Of a DNA stretch of 62,319 nucleotides, positions 17,548 through 26,095 are shown one piece after another. A program made the translations under genes and the position numbers. Under the pieces are notes generated by a model. That model was given only the letters and a program-made list of their open reading frames with translations, was not told the origin of the DNA and searched no databases. The first letter of the stretch is position 1, and each line of letters opens with the position of its first letter. Source of the stretch: Streptomyces sp. T39 (GTDB lineage: Bacteria > Actinomycetota > Actinomycetes > Streptomycetales > Streptomycetaceae); contig NZ_RDBP01000012.1 in the NCBI RefSeq assembly GCF_008042045.1, forward strand, positions 3,143,146 through 3,205,464, in the 5' to 3' direction.

Positions 17548-18224
17548 TCAGGAGTGACCCTGCCTCCCGACGGAACCAGCCCCCGGACCCGGCTCGCACG
17601 CGGACTGGCGGCAGACCCTTCGACGGCCGTGGGAGGCGTCAGCCCTGCCCGACGGACTCACCCCCCGCACGAGTCCGTCGCGCCTTCGGCCCTTCCGCAC
17701 GAAGGCCGTCTGTCCAGCCGAAGCATTGGAATCCGCCCGGCCTGGCCCAGGACGCCCTCCCGGCCGCAGGTACGAGCAGCCCGCCACCCACTATGGCGTG
17801 CACACAGTTCGTAGACCGGGCTCCGCGAAACGACGCAGGAATAGACCAACGACCCCGCGACCGCGCCGCACCGGTTAAAGATCAAGTCAGTCGGGCTGCG
17901 GTGCGCAAGCGTATTCATGAGCAGGCGCTCGTTGAGGTTCGGGGCTGTCCGGGGCATGGGACGATGGTCAAGAGGCGGCTCGCGAGGCCAAGTCCGCGGT
18001 CGAGACGATCATCTCGTCCGAGAGCGGCGGCCGGGTGCTCGTCGAGCTTGGCACAGCCGCCCGTGGGGTCGGCGACCGACTCCCTGTCCTTTTGCTCCAC
18101 GATCAGGCCCCTGGGGCCGGCGACGAAGTGAATGGACAGTACCTACGCGACCCGCCTCATGCGCCAACCATCATGATTGATAACTCTGCAGTTCCACCCC
18201 GCCACACCAGAAGACGAGGAACCC
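17548..18224. other. Degenerate region with one unexplained coding-like stretch
   Basis: No intact gene is seen in 677 bp. A plus-strand frame at about 17,950-18,190 reads coherently (WDDGQEAAREAKSAVETI, then GGRVLVELGTAARGV) but has no start and no family I recognise; it may be a fragment of a larger mobile or toxin gene. The rest has weak coding character. Confidence 0.4.
17651..17679. terminator. Short hairpin in degenerate region
   Basis: A 9-bp perfect stem (17651-17659 with 17671-17679) with an 11-nt C-rich loop. It is a possible terminator left from a lost gene. Confidence 0.4.
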
Positions 18225-18575
18225 ATGCGCACCCGCGCCGTCGCCGCACTCATCGCCGCAGGCTTGCTCGCAACGCTCACCGCGTGCAGCAGCGACCCGA
18301 CGTACACCGTTGTCGATGTGCGAGACAACGGCATTATGAGGATGGCGGACCTGCAACTGCCGGATGCCACTCAAGCCCAGGCAGAGCAGGCAATCCGGGA
18401 TTACACCGACACCATCGACGGCCCCAAGTGGGCCACCGTGACCCTGTACCGCGATCTCGCCGATGGGGAGCTGTGCCGAGGGACGTGGGTGAAGGACCAG
18501 CAGACCTCCGAAAAGTTGTCCGGAGGATCCTTCACGTCCGATACGTGGCCCGCCCTGCAAGTGCAGTGTCCCTAG
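18225..18575 (+). CDS. Small lipoprotein
   Basis: A 116-residue protein with a signal peptide (MRTRAVAALIAAGLLATL) and lipobox LTAC, so it should be lipidated and anchored outside the membrane. The mature part is small and polar (TYTVVDVRDNGIMRM, DLADGELCRGTWV) with two Cys near the end. The ATG has GAGGA six bases ahead. Function unknown. The stop TAG (18573-18575) is part of the CTAG duplicated by the adjoining insertion sequence; because CTAG was there beforehand, the gene was not shortened. Confidence 0.75.
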   Translation: MRTRAVAALIAAGLLATLTACSSDPTYTVVDVRDNGIMRMADLQLPDATQAQAEQAIRDYTDTIDGPKWATVTLYRDLADGELCRGTWVKDQQTSEKLSGGSFTSDTWPALQVQCP

Positions 18576-18659
18576 TACTCCAGCTGCAGATCGTGATCTT
18601 GATCGCGGTGAAGCCGCTGTACATCGAGCGGTCTCATGCCGGGCTGGGCGTCTCGCGGC

Positions 18660-19061
18660 TCACTTGCTCGGGTCTGTGATGACGATGTCGATGGCGCTGG
18701 CTTCTGGCCCCGGCGTGTTCACGGCGACACGTACGTTGAACTGGCCCCGGTCGCCTACACGATGGACGATGCGGGTCAGTTGCTCGACATCGCCGACTGC
18801 GATACGCCCGTCGGGCAGTAGGAGGGGAGCGTCGAAGACGGTGGCGAACTCCGGGTCGGGGTGTTCGGCCTGCGGGTCGTGAGGCGGTGTGAAGAGACGC
18901 ACCTTGATCAGCCCCCTTTGTGGTCGAACCCGGACGGCCACGTGCGTGTCGCAACTGGCCGCGGGGGTGGAGTCCAGGGCGAGGGTGAGGGGAACCCAGT
19001 CGGTTGCCCCGAGGTGCAGAACGGGGTGATTGACGTAGATGTCGACGCCGGCGACCTGCAT
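18660..19061 (-). CDS. Passenger gene inside the IS701-like element
   Basis: A 133-residue soluble protein of unknown function, read divergently from the transposase, with a strong GGAGGAG ribosome site before ATG 19061. It opens MQVAGVDIYVNHPVLHLG and ends GQFNVRVAVNTPGPEASAID, again a beta-rich pattern like small immunity-type proteins, but this is only a visual impression. Coding quality and ribosome site argue it is real and not a shadow. It lies wholly within the inverted repeats and so can travel with the element. Confidence 0.65.
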   Translation of the reverse strand: MQVAGVDIYVNHPVLHLGATDWVPLTLALDSTPAASCDTHVAVRVRPQRGLIKVRLFTPPHDPQAEHPDPEFATVFDAPLLLPDGRIAVGDVEQLTRIVHRVGDRGQFNVRVAVNTPGPEASAIDIVITDPSK

Positions 19062-19079
19062 GGTGCTCCTCCTGCCGAT

Positions 19080-20423
19080 ATGACTGCGGCCACCGTTGAT
19101 CATCGGTGTGTGAAGACAAACGATCATGCGGTGGCCGCTGGTCACAGCGTAGACCCTGCCCGCTGGCAGGAGGCGTTCGAGGACCTGATGGGGCGCATAG
19201 CAGGCAGGTTCGCGCGGGTGGAGGCCCGGCGCCGGGCGGGACGGCTGGTGCTCGGGCTGCTGTCGGACCTGCCGCGTAAGAACTGCTGGACGATCGCAGA
19301 GTGGGCCGGGGAAGCGACGCCGCACGGCATGCAGCACTTGTTGTGCCGGGCGTCCTGGGACGCCGACGCGGTTCGCGACGACGTGCGTGACTACGTCGTG
19401 GAGCAGCTCCGTGACGAGCGGGCAGTGCTCGTCGTTGACGAGACCGGCGACATGAAGAAGGGCACCCACACTATCGGCGTGCAGCGTCAATACACCGGTA
19501 CTGCGGGCCGGATCGAGAACTCTCAGGTCGCCGTCTACCTCGTCTATGCGGGAGCGCGCGGACACGCGGCGGTGGACCGTGAGCTTTACGTCTCGCGCTC
19601 ATGGACGTGTGAGCCGGACCGCTGCCGGGCCGCCGGCCTGCCCGAAGACACAGCCTTTGCTACCAAGCCAGAACTGCTGGCCGCATGATCGGCCGGTTCC
19701 TCGATGCCGGGCACCACGTGGGCTGGGTCGCTGGCGATGAGGTCTACGGCGGCAACCCACGTCTGCGGGCCGTGCTGGAAGCGCGTGGTGTCAGCTACGT
19801 GATGGCCGTTGCCTGTTCCACCGAAGTCGCCACTGGCGCAGGCAAGTTCCGTGCAGACGTGCTGGCCGCGAAAGTGCCCAAGCGGGCCTGGCAGAAGCTG
19901 TCGGCCGGGGGCGGCGCCAAGGGGCACCGCTTCTACGACTGGGCGGTCATCGATCTGGCCTGCTTCGGATCGGGCCACCACCAGCTGCTGATCCGCCGCA
20001 ACCGCACCACCGGAGAACGGGCCTACTACCGTTGCTTCTCGCCTGCCCCGGAACCCCTTGCCACTCTGGTCCACGTCGCCGGGTCGAGGTGGCGAGTGGA
20101 GGAGACCTTCCAGTCGGGAAAGGGCCTTGCGGGACTGGACGAGCACCAGGTCCGCCGCTTCACCTCCTGGTCGCGCTGGGTCACCCTGGCCATGCTCGCG
20201 CACGCCTTTCCTAGCGGTCACCCGAGCCACCGAACATGCCCGCCATCCGGCACCGGATGGGTTGATCCCGCTCACCTGCAACGAGATCCAGCGACTGTTC
20301 ACAGCGCTCGTCAGGCCCACGCCCGATGTGCTCCACCGACTGCGCTGGTCCGGCTGGCGACGCCGTCACCAGGCCCGATCCAGGACCAGCCACTACCGCC
20401 GACAAGCCGTCGATCAGACATGA
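19080..20423 (+). pseudogene. IS701-family transposase, two frameshifts
   Basis: The DDE transposase is recognisable in three pieces. The first has LLSDLPRKNCWTIAEWAGE and the catalytic-Asp block VLVVDETGDMKKG. After a -1 shift at about 19,685 comes HHVGWVAGDEVYGGNPRLR with the second Asp, then SRWRVEETFQSGKGLAGLDE with the Glu. A one-base insertion at about 20,208 (TTTCCTAGC) moves the end (FLAVTRATEH, TCNEIQRLFTALV) to a third frame, ending at TGA 20423. No slippery heptamer is present at the first shift, so mutation is likelier than programmed frameshifting. Confidence 0.85.
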
Positions 20424-20654
20424 AGATCACGATCTACAGCTGGAGTACTAGCCACATGCGCTCATCGTTCACTTGTGCTGATCTGGCGCACCCGGTCTTC
20501 CTGCAAGCACGGCGTGCCAAGGGGTGGCTGGCGCTGGGCGGTGCACGCCCTCATTCCAAGGTCGCTGTCCGCATCGGTCCGTCGGCCGATGCCCGTCCTC
20601 GGAGCCGAGGTGATCATGGGGGTTGTCCGTGCGAGCCGGGAAGGAGCTGTGCGA

Positions 20655-21389
20655 GTGGAGCAAATGGACTGGGTCGAGGTGCCGGCCGGGGTGCTCCGGC
20701 GGGGCACGCCCGTCGAGGAGGTGGCGGCGGTGGCGCGGCGCTACCGCGACACCGGGGTGCCGGTGGAGTGGTACAGAAAGGAGGCCCCACGCGCGGAGAT
20801 CCACGTCCCGGCGTTCCGGATCGCGCGGACGCAGGTGACGGTCGGTCAGTGGGAGCCCTTCGCGGCGGCCACCGGCCGTCCGGCCGGACAGGGGCCGGCG
20901 GACCACCCGGTGGTCGGGGTCGACTGGGAGGCGGCGGCGGCCTACTGCCGGTGGCTGGGGAATCGGCTCGGGATCGGGGTGCGGCTGCCGACGGAGGACG
21001 AGTGGGAGCGCGCCGCGCGGGGTGACGACGGGCGGGAGTTCCCCTGGGGCGAGGAGTATCGCACCGGCCTGGCCAATCTGGTGGACCTCGGGATCGGGAC
21101 CACTACGCCGGTCGGTTCGTTCCCCGGTGGCGCCAGCCCTTTCGGGGTGCTGGACATGGCGGGCAACGTCGACGAGTGGACCTCCACCGTCTACGCCCCT
21201 TACCCGGGCGCGCCCGCCGGGGTGCCCGGCACGGAGGACTGGGCCTTCGACCGGCACATCACCCGTGGCGGTGCGTTCCGCCACGACCGGGACCTGGCCC
21301 GATGCGCACGGCGGCACGGCGCCTACGAGGCGGACCTCGCGGCGATCGGCGTCGGCTTCCGGACGGCGGCACCGGCCGTTCGCGAGTGA
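20655..21389 (+). CDS. FGE/SUMF1-domain protein lacking the canonical cysteine pair
   Basis: A 244-residue protein with the formylglycine-generating-enzyme fold: [11 protein letters not shown] at the start, [62 protein letters not shown] and end [20 protein letters not shown] plus GVGFRTA. True FGEs oxidise a sulfatase Cys to formylglycine using two copper-binding cysteines in the RGGSF-to-GFR stretch; only one Cys is seen there. It may instead be a binding or structural member of the family. GTG 20655 is chosen since AAGGAG lies eight bases ahead. No sulfatase gene is nearby. Confidence 0.75.
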   Translation: MEQMDWVEVPAGVLRRGTPVEEVAAVARRYRDTGVPVEWYRKEAPRAEIHVPAFRIARTQVTVGQWEPFAAATGRPAGQGPADHPVVGVDWEAAAAYCRWLGNRLGIGVRLPTEDEWERAARGDDGREFPWGEEYRTGLANLVDLGIGTTTPVGSFPGGASPFGVLDMAGNVDEWTSTVYAPYPGAPAGVPGTEDWAFDRHITRGGAFRHDRDLARCARRHGAYEADLAAIGVGFRTAAPAVRE

Positions 21390-21444
21390 CCCGTCGGGCG
21401 GGTGGTGCTCGCGGGCAACGGCCCGTCGTGGTCGGGTCGTTGGC

Positions 21445-21458
21445 TAGGGTGGCCGGTG
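21445..21458 (+). promoter_or_regulatory. TAGGGT -10 box abutting a GTG start
   Basis: The hexamer TAGGGT (21445-21450) ends six bases before GTG 21456, placing a likely transcription start at or next to the first codon. This predicts a leaderless transcript for the AAA ATPase. Confidence 0.4.
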
Positions 21459-22844
21459 GAGACTGATTCCTCCGCCTATGACCGGGGCGGGGGCACACGC
21501 CGGCGCGTTCGGGGCGGCCCGTTCGCGGCACGCGCGGCGCGGACATCACGGGGGGCTCGGCGATGGGGAGTCGGTGGCATCCCCTCCCATCCCCTCCCCG
21601 TCCCCGCTTCCGGCCCTGCTTCCGTTTCCGCTCCCGTCCCCGGTCCGGCCCCGGCTTCCGCCCGCGCCGACGTTCCGGCCCCGGCTTCCGCCCGCGCCGA
21701 CGTTCCGGCGCCGGCGCCCCCGGGCCCGCCCGTGCGGCCCGCGGTCACCGAACTGCGCCTGTCAGCCTTCAAATCGCACCGCGGGGCGGTTCTCCCCATC
21801 GGCCCGCTCACCCTGTTCGCCGGGGTGAGCGGCAGCGGCAAGTCGAGTGCCCTCCAGGCGTACGAGGCCCTGGCCCGGCTCGCCGCCGGCCAGGGCCTCG
21901 AACGCGCCTTCCCCGACCCCGACGGCTGCGTCCCCGAGTGGGCCAGACCCGACCGGCAGGGCCGGCGCGGCTTCCGCATCGGCTGCACCGTGCGGGGCCC
22001 GGCCGGCGAGGTACGGCTCGATCTCGCCGTCCAGGCCGAGCCCGATCTGCGGATCGTGGGGGAGCGGCTGACCTGCGACGGAGACGTCGTCCTCGCCACC
22101 GCCCTGCGCGACCCGCGCCGCCGCACGGTCGAGGCGGCCTGGCACACCTCCGGCACCGCCGTGGTCACCCGCGCGGCGCTGCCGGACGACCGGCTCGGCA
22201 CCCCGCTCCTGCCGCTGCACGTCGCGGGCCGGACGGCCGCGCAGTTACGGGTTCTCGCCGCGGCCGAGCAGGTGGTCATGGCCCTGAGGTCGGCGTTCGC
22301 CTGCGACCCCCGGCCCGAACGGATGCGGGCGCCGGTGCCCGCCGGCAGCGGCCGGCTCCGGCGCGGCTGCGACAACCTGGCCGAGGTGCTGCACCGGACC
22401 CGCAGCGAGTGCACCCGGCGCCACGCCCGGCTGACGGCGGCGGCGCGCGCGGGATGCGCGGGCGAGGTCGCGGACGTCCGCGTGGAGCGCACCCCGGACG
22501 GCGTCGTCAGGGCGCTGCTCGGCCGGGGGGCCGCGGCCGCCCCCACCCCCGTCGGACGCCTCGGCGAGGGGGAACTGCGGTATCTGGCCCTCGCGCTGGT
22601 GCTGCTCACCGGGCCCGGGGTGCTCGCCGTCGACCAGGTCGCCGAGGTGCCCGAGGCGTATCAGTCGCTCACGGTCGTCGCGGACGGCCTCGACCGCTGT
22701 CTGCACCCGGAGCAGACCCGCGAACTGGTGCTGCTGGCGGTCGAGATGTGCGCCCGGGGCCACATCCGGCTCGTCGGCGCGGTCTCCGACGCGGCGTGCG
22801 CCCGCTCGATCCCCGGGGTGTCGGTGGTAGACCTGGTGAGGTGA
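21456..22844 (+). CDS. AAA/ABC-type ATPase (AAA_21-like)
   Basis: About 462 residues if GTG 21456 is used. The first 90 are a disordered Pro/Ala/Arg-rich extension; the ATPase core begins at TELRLSAFKSHRGAVLP and has Walker A FAGVSGSGKSS and late motifs GEGELRYLALALVLL (signature-like) and GVLAVDQVAEVPE (Walker-B-like), as in SMC/RecF-like AAA_21 proteins. GTG 21732 (VRPAVTELRL) is an alternative start giving the core alone. The stop overlaps the MazG start (GTGA), so the two are coupled. It may be a nucleic-acid-linked or stress ATPase; function unknown. Confidence 0.7.
   Translation: METDSSAYDRGGGTRRRVRGGPFAARAARTSRGARRWGVGGIPSHPLPVPASGPASVSAPVPGPAPASARADVPAPASARADVPAPAPPGPPVRPAVTELRLSAFKSHRGAVLPIGPLTLFAGVSGSGKSSALQAYEALARLAAGQGLERAFPDPDGCVPEWARPDRQGRRGFRIGCTVRGPAGEVRLDLAVQAEPDLRIVGERLTCDGDVVLATALRDPRRRTVEAAWHTSGTAVVTRAALPDDRLGTPLLPLHVAGRTAAQLRVLAAAEQVVMALRSAFACDPRPERMRAPVPAGSGRLRRGCDNLAEVLHRTRSECTRRHARLTAAARAGCAGEVADVRVERTPDGVVRALLGRGAAAAPTPVGRLGEGELRYLALALVLLTGPGVLAVDQVAEVPEAYQSLTVVADGLDRCLHPEQTRELVLLAVEMCARGHIRLVGAVSDAACARSIPGVSVVDLVR
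21651..21710. repeat. 30-bp tandem duplication in the ATPase N-terminal linker
   Basis: Two adjoining 30-bp copies (21651-21680, 21681-21710; one mismatch) encode PASARADVPA twice in a Pro/Ala-rich linker. The repeat is in frame and may vary in number between strains. Confidence 0.85.
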
Positions 22845-23173
22845 CGAGAGACGACGGACTCGATGTGGCCGGACTCCAGCGCAGGCTCGCCGACTTCGCG
22901 GCGGCACGCGGCTGGGAGCCGTACCACACGCCCAAGAACCTGGCCGTGGCGCTCAGCGTCGAGGCGGCCGAACTGGTCGAGATCTTCCAGTGGATGACGC
23001 CCGAGGAGTCTGCGGCGGTGATGTCGGACGCGAGCAGCGCGCACCGGGTGAGGGACGAGGCGGCGGACGTCCTCGCCTATCTGCTCCAGTTCTGCGAGGT
23101 GCTGGGGGTCGACGTGCTGGCGGCCCTCCAGGACAAGATCGAGCGCAACGAACAGCGCTTCCCGGCGCCCTGA
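22841..23173 (+). CDS. MazG-like nucleotide pyrophosphohydrolase
   Basis: A 110-residue all-helical MazG-type enzyme that should hydrolyse (d)NTPs to monophosphates. The metal-binding acidic motifs are complete: LSVEAAELVEIFQW and VRDEAADVLAYLL. NLAVALSVEAAELVEIFQWM is typical of RS21-C6/MazG-like house-cleaning proteins. The GTG overlaps the ATPase stop by four bases, so both proteins are made together, hinting that the ATPase and nucleotide hydrolysis belong to one process. Cytosolic. Confidence 0.88.
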   Translation: MTRDDGLDVAGLQRRLADFAAARGWEPYHTPKNLAVALSVEAAELVEIFQWMTPEESAAVMSDASSAHRVRDEAADVLAYLLQFCEVLGVDVLAALQDKIERNEQRFPAP

Positions 23174-23322
23174 TCGGCTGCCCCCGGCGGGCGGGGCGGC
23201 CGGCCCGCGCCGGGGGGCGTGCCGTGCGCGGGAGGCGGGGCACGCGGTGCGACGGGGGCGGGGCACGCCGTGCCGTGAGGGGTGCCGCGGCCACCTCTTC
23301 GTCACTCTTCGGAGTCATCGAG

Positions 23323-23349
23323 TTATCCACAACTGCCTTGGTGTCCACA
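23323..23349. promoter_or_regulatory. Pair of DnaA-box-like sites
   Basis: TTATCCACA (23323-23331), a perfect classic DnaA box, and GTGTCCACA (23341-23349), one base off the Streptomyces form TTGTCCACA, lie in the same orientation 18 bp apart upstream of a conserved gene. With no dnaN, dnaA or other origin genes nearby this is not oriC; regulation or titration of DnaA is possible. Confidence 0.5.
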
Positions 23350-23441
23350 GATTTCCGAATTCCCCTAGCTTTTCTGGTCGATGACCTTCACTCTGGGTAA
23401 TGAACAGTGTGGGCAGTACATCGTACGAACGGGGGCTCGGC

Positions 23442-23939
23442 ATGGACGCGTTACGGCTCATCGAGATCAGCGGGCAGGCGCTGCGGCAGAGTGAGCAGGG
23501 CACGGAGGTCACCCAGGTGGTGGCGGAGGCCTGGCAGATCCAGGCGCTCGCCCAGGCCGTCGGCAGCAGAATCGCCCTCGGCGGCCCTCCCGATCTGAGG
23601 GGCGAGGCCACGGCGCTCAGCGAGACGGGCGGCAGGGGAGCGGGGGTCCCCGACCATCCCGCCGTGCGCGGCGGCGGGCCGCGCGCCGTCCAGCTCACCG
23701 AAGTGGCGCACCCCGAAGCGGTGCTGACCGCACTGCTCGGGCTGCTGGGGGACGTGGGCATCGCCCTGGTCGGAGTCGCCTGCGCCACCGACGACGAAGG
23801 TCTCTACTGGCAGTGCATCGAGACGATAGACGCGGCCGACGAGTCCAGCGACCGGGTCCGCGCCATGCTCCGCCGCCTCGCCGAGGGGGAGCGCGGGCGT
23901 CCGTGCGAGACGGCCCGGGGGCGCGCGGGCCCGCCGTGA
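23442..23939 (+). CDS. Conserved Streptomyces hypothetical protein (possibly DUF6099)
   Basis: A 165-residue soluble protein starting MDALRLIEISGQALRQSEQG after a GGGGG stretch. It is helical at both ends (VVAEAWQIQALAQAVGS, SDRVRAMLRRLAEGE) around a Gly-rich middle. It has no catalytic motif I recognise. It probably belongs to a Streptomyces-specific family, from memory DUF6099. The upstream DnaA-box-like pair may control it. Confidence 0.65.
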   Translation: MDALRLIEISGQALRQSEQGTEVTQVVAEAWQIQALAQAVGSRIALGGPPDLRGEATALSETGGRGAGVPDHPAVRGGGPRAVQLTEVAHPEAVLTALLGLLGDVGIALVGVACATDDEGLYWQCIETIDAADESSDRVRAMLRRLAEGERGRPCETARGRAGPP

Positions 23940-23976
23940 CCGGCGAGGCGCCCCGGGGACGGTGCAGGATGGAAGC

Positions 23977-24900
23977 ATGGATCTTCGCATCTTCACCGAG
24001 CCCCAGCAGGGGGCCGACTACGACACCCTCCTCACCGTCGCCAAGGCCACCGAGGACCTCGGCTTCGACGCCTTCTTCCGTTCCGACCACTACCTGAGCA
24101 TGGGCTCGGCCGACGGCCTCCCCGGCCCCACCGACGCCTGGATCACGCTGGCCGGGCTGGCCCGTGAGACCCGCAGGATCCGCCTGGGCACGCTGATGAC
24201 CGCCGGCACCTTCCGGCTGCCGGGTGTCCTCGCCATCCAGGTCGCCCAGGTCGACCAGATGTCCGGCGGCCGCATCGAACTCGGCCTCGGCGCGGGCTGG
24301 TTCGAGGAGGAGCACCGCGCCTACGGAATCCCCTTCCCCAAGGAGAAGTTCGCCAGGCTGGAGGAGCAGCTGGCGATCGTCACCGGCCTGTGGTCCACCG
24401 AGACGGGCAAGAAGTTCAGCTACGAGGGCACCCATTACCAGCTGACCGACTCGCCTGCCCTGCCGAAGCCCGTCCAGTCGAGGATCCCGGTGCTGATCGG
24501 CGGCCACGGAGCCGTCCGCACCCCGCGTCTGGCCGCGCAGTACGCCGACGAGTTCAACCTGCCCTTCGCCTCGGTCGAGGACACCGAGCGGCAGTTCGGC
24601 CGGGTGCGGGAAGCCGCCCGGGAGGCCGGGCGCGACGCGGACGACCTCGTGTACTCCAACGCCCTGGTGGTCTGCGTCGGCAAGGACGACGCGGAGGTCG
24701 CCCGCCGCGCGGCGGCGATCGGCCGCGAGGCGGACGAACTCAGGGCCAACGGCCTCGCCGGCTCCCCCGCCGAGGTCGTGGACAAGATCGGGCGCTACGC
24801 GGCGACGGGCTCCTCGCGGGTCTACCTCCAGGTGCTCGACCTCGACGACCTCGACCACCTGGAACTGATCTCCTCCCAGGTCCAGTCCCAGCTGTCCTGA
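23977..24900 (+). CDS. LLM-class F420-dependent oxidoreductase
   Basis: A 307-residue luciferase-like monooxygenase-fold enzyme. It opens MDLRIFTEPQQGADYDTLL and has FFRSDHYLSMG, RIRLGTLMTAGTFRLPGVLA, VDQMSGGRIELGLGAGW and IPVLIGGHGAVRTPRLAAQY, the pattern of F420-using members of the superfamily. Such enzymes move hydride between F420H2 and organic substrates; the substrate is unknown. ATG 23977 is favoured over 23962 since MDLRIF is the family start. It is probably a single transcription unit. Confidence 0.88.
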   Translation: MDLRIFTEPQQGADYDTLLTVAKATEDLGFDAFFRSDHYLSMGSADGLPGPTDAWITLAGLARETRRIRLGTLMTAGTFRLPGVLAIQVAQVDQMSGGRIELGLGAGWFEEEHRAYGIPFPKEKFARLEEQLAIVTGLWSTETGKKFSYEGTHYQLTDSPALPKPVQSRIPVLIGGHGAVRTPRLAAQYADEFNLPFASVEDTERQFGRVREAAREAGRDADDLVYSNALVVCVGKDDAEVARRAAAIGREADELRANGLAGSPAEVVDKIGRYAATGSSRVYLQVLDLDDLDHLELISSQVQSQLS

Positions 24901-25107
24901 CCTGCCGGCCGCCGGGGCGCGGACGGACGCGGCCCGTGCCCCGGCCCGCCGGGCCGGATGCGCGCCGGGGCGCGCCTGCCACGCGAGCCCGTCGGCGGTT
25001 CGCGCGGCGCCGGCCCCGCCGCGCCCGGCCGAGGGCGCGGACATGCCCGCCCGCGCCCCCTGGCCGGGGCGGTGCACCCCGGCCCCGCCCTGCACCCGGA
25101 GGCAGAC

Positions 25108-26019
25108 ATGAGACCGACCCGCCCCCTCGCCGAGGCCCTGGCCGAGCGTGCCCTCGTCCTCGACGGCGGCCTGTCCGACCAGCTCCGGGCCCAGGGCTGC
25201 GACCTGTCCGACGACCTCTGGTCGGCCCGTCTCCTCGCCGACGACCCCCGGCAGATCGAGGCGGCGCACGCCGCCTACGTCGAGGCGGGAGCCCAGGTCC
25301 TGATCACGGCCAGCTACCAGGCCACCTTCGAGGGCTTCGCACGCCGGGACATCGGGCGCGCACGGACCAGGAGGCTGCTCGCCCGCAGTGTGGAACTGGC
25401 GCGCCGGGCCGGGGAGAGGGCGGCCCACGAGGTGTGGGTCGCCGCCTCCGTCGGGCCGTACGGCGCGTACCTCGCCGACGGCAGCGAGTACCGCGGCGCC
25501 TACGGGCTGGACGCGGGGGAGCTGGAGCGCTTCCACCGTCCCCGCGTCGAGGCGCTCGCCGCGGCCCGGCCCGACGTGCTGGCGCTGGAGACCGTGCCCG
25601 ACACGGACGAGGCCCGCGCCCTGCTCGCGGCCACCGAGGGATGCGGGGTGCCGCTCTGGCTGTCGTACACCGTCGCGGGCGGCCGGACCCGCGCCGGGCA
25701 GGATCTGGCGGAGGCGTTCGCCCTCGTGGCCGGCCGGGACGACGTCATCGCCGTCGGGGTCAACTGCTGCGCACCGGAGGAGGCCGAGGACGCGGCCCGG
25801 CTCGCCGTACGGGTGACCGGCAGACCCGCCGTCGTGTACCCCAACAGCGGCGAGCGGTGGGACCGGGCCGCGCACCGCTGGGCGGGCGCCGTCGTCTACG
25901 ACCCGGCCGACGGGCCCCGCTGGCGGGCCGCCGGCGCGCGCCTGGTGGGCGGCTGCTGCCGGGTGGGCCCCGCCCGGATCGCGGCGCTGGCGGGCGGCCT
26001 CGGCGGCGGCGGGCGGTGA
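25108..26019 (+). CDS. mmuM: Homocysteine S-methyltransferase
   Basis: A 303-residue zinc-dependent enzyme that makes methionine from homocysteine with S-methylmethionine or SAM as donor. Family motifs are VLDGGLSDQLRAQG, the active-site Cys in VIAVGVNCCAPEE and the zinc-binding Cys pair LVGGCCRVGP near the end. The ATG has a clear GGAGG site. It stands alone between the LLM enzyme and hen1, so regulation is not evident. Cytosolic. Confidence 0.93.
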   Translation: MRPTRPLAEALAERALVLDGGLSDQLRAQGCDLSDDLWSARLLADDPRQIEAAHAAYVEAGAQVLITASYQATFEGFARRDIGRARTRRLLARSVELARRAGERAAHEVWVAASVGPYGAYLADGSEYRGAYGLDAGELERFHRPRVEALAAARPDVLALETVPDTDEARALLAATEGCGVPLWLSYTVAGGRTRAGQDLAEAFALVAGRDDVIAVGVNCCAPEEAEDAARLAVRVTGRPAVVYPNSGERWDRAAHRWAGAVVYDPADGPRWRAAGARLVGGCCRVGPARIAALAGGLGGGGR

Positions 26020-26095
26020 CGCACGGGCGCGACCGGCGCCGTGCGCCACGAAAACCGCTGGTCGCAGGGGGGTGCGGCCGACGATACTCGGACGG

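Larger units (their letters stand above)
18576..20447 (+). mobile_element. IS701-like insertion sequence with passenger gene
   Basis: The element is 1,872 bp. Its ends are 25-bp inverted repeats (18576-18600 and 20423-20447) with one mismatch, starting TACTCCAGCTG. It is flanked by direct repeats CTAG (18572-18575, 20448-20451), the 4-bp target type known for the IS701 family. The transposase is broken by two frameshifts, so the copy cannot move by itself. A divergent passenger gene fills the left 490 bp. Confidence 0.9.

Noticed and set aside
19670..19700. Programmed -1 frameshift in the IS701-like transposase
   Set aside because: No slippery heptamer or downstream structure is evident, IS701 transposases are normally one frame, and a second frameshift lies at about 20,208.
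13245..20451. An intact integrative element with attachment sites
   Set aside because: Only an integrase tail remains; no tRNA gene and no matching direct repeats at the borders could be found by eye.
23323..23349. Chromosomal origin of replication
   Set aside because: Only two boxes, no dnaA, dnaN or gyrase genes and no AT-rich region.
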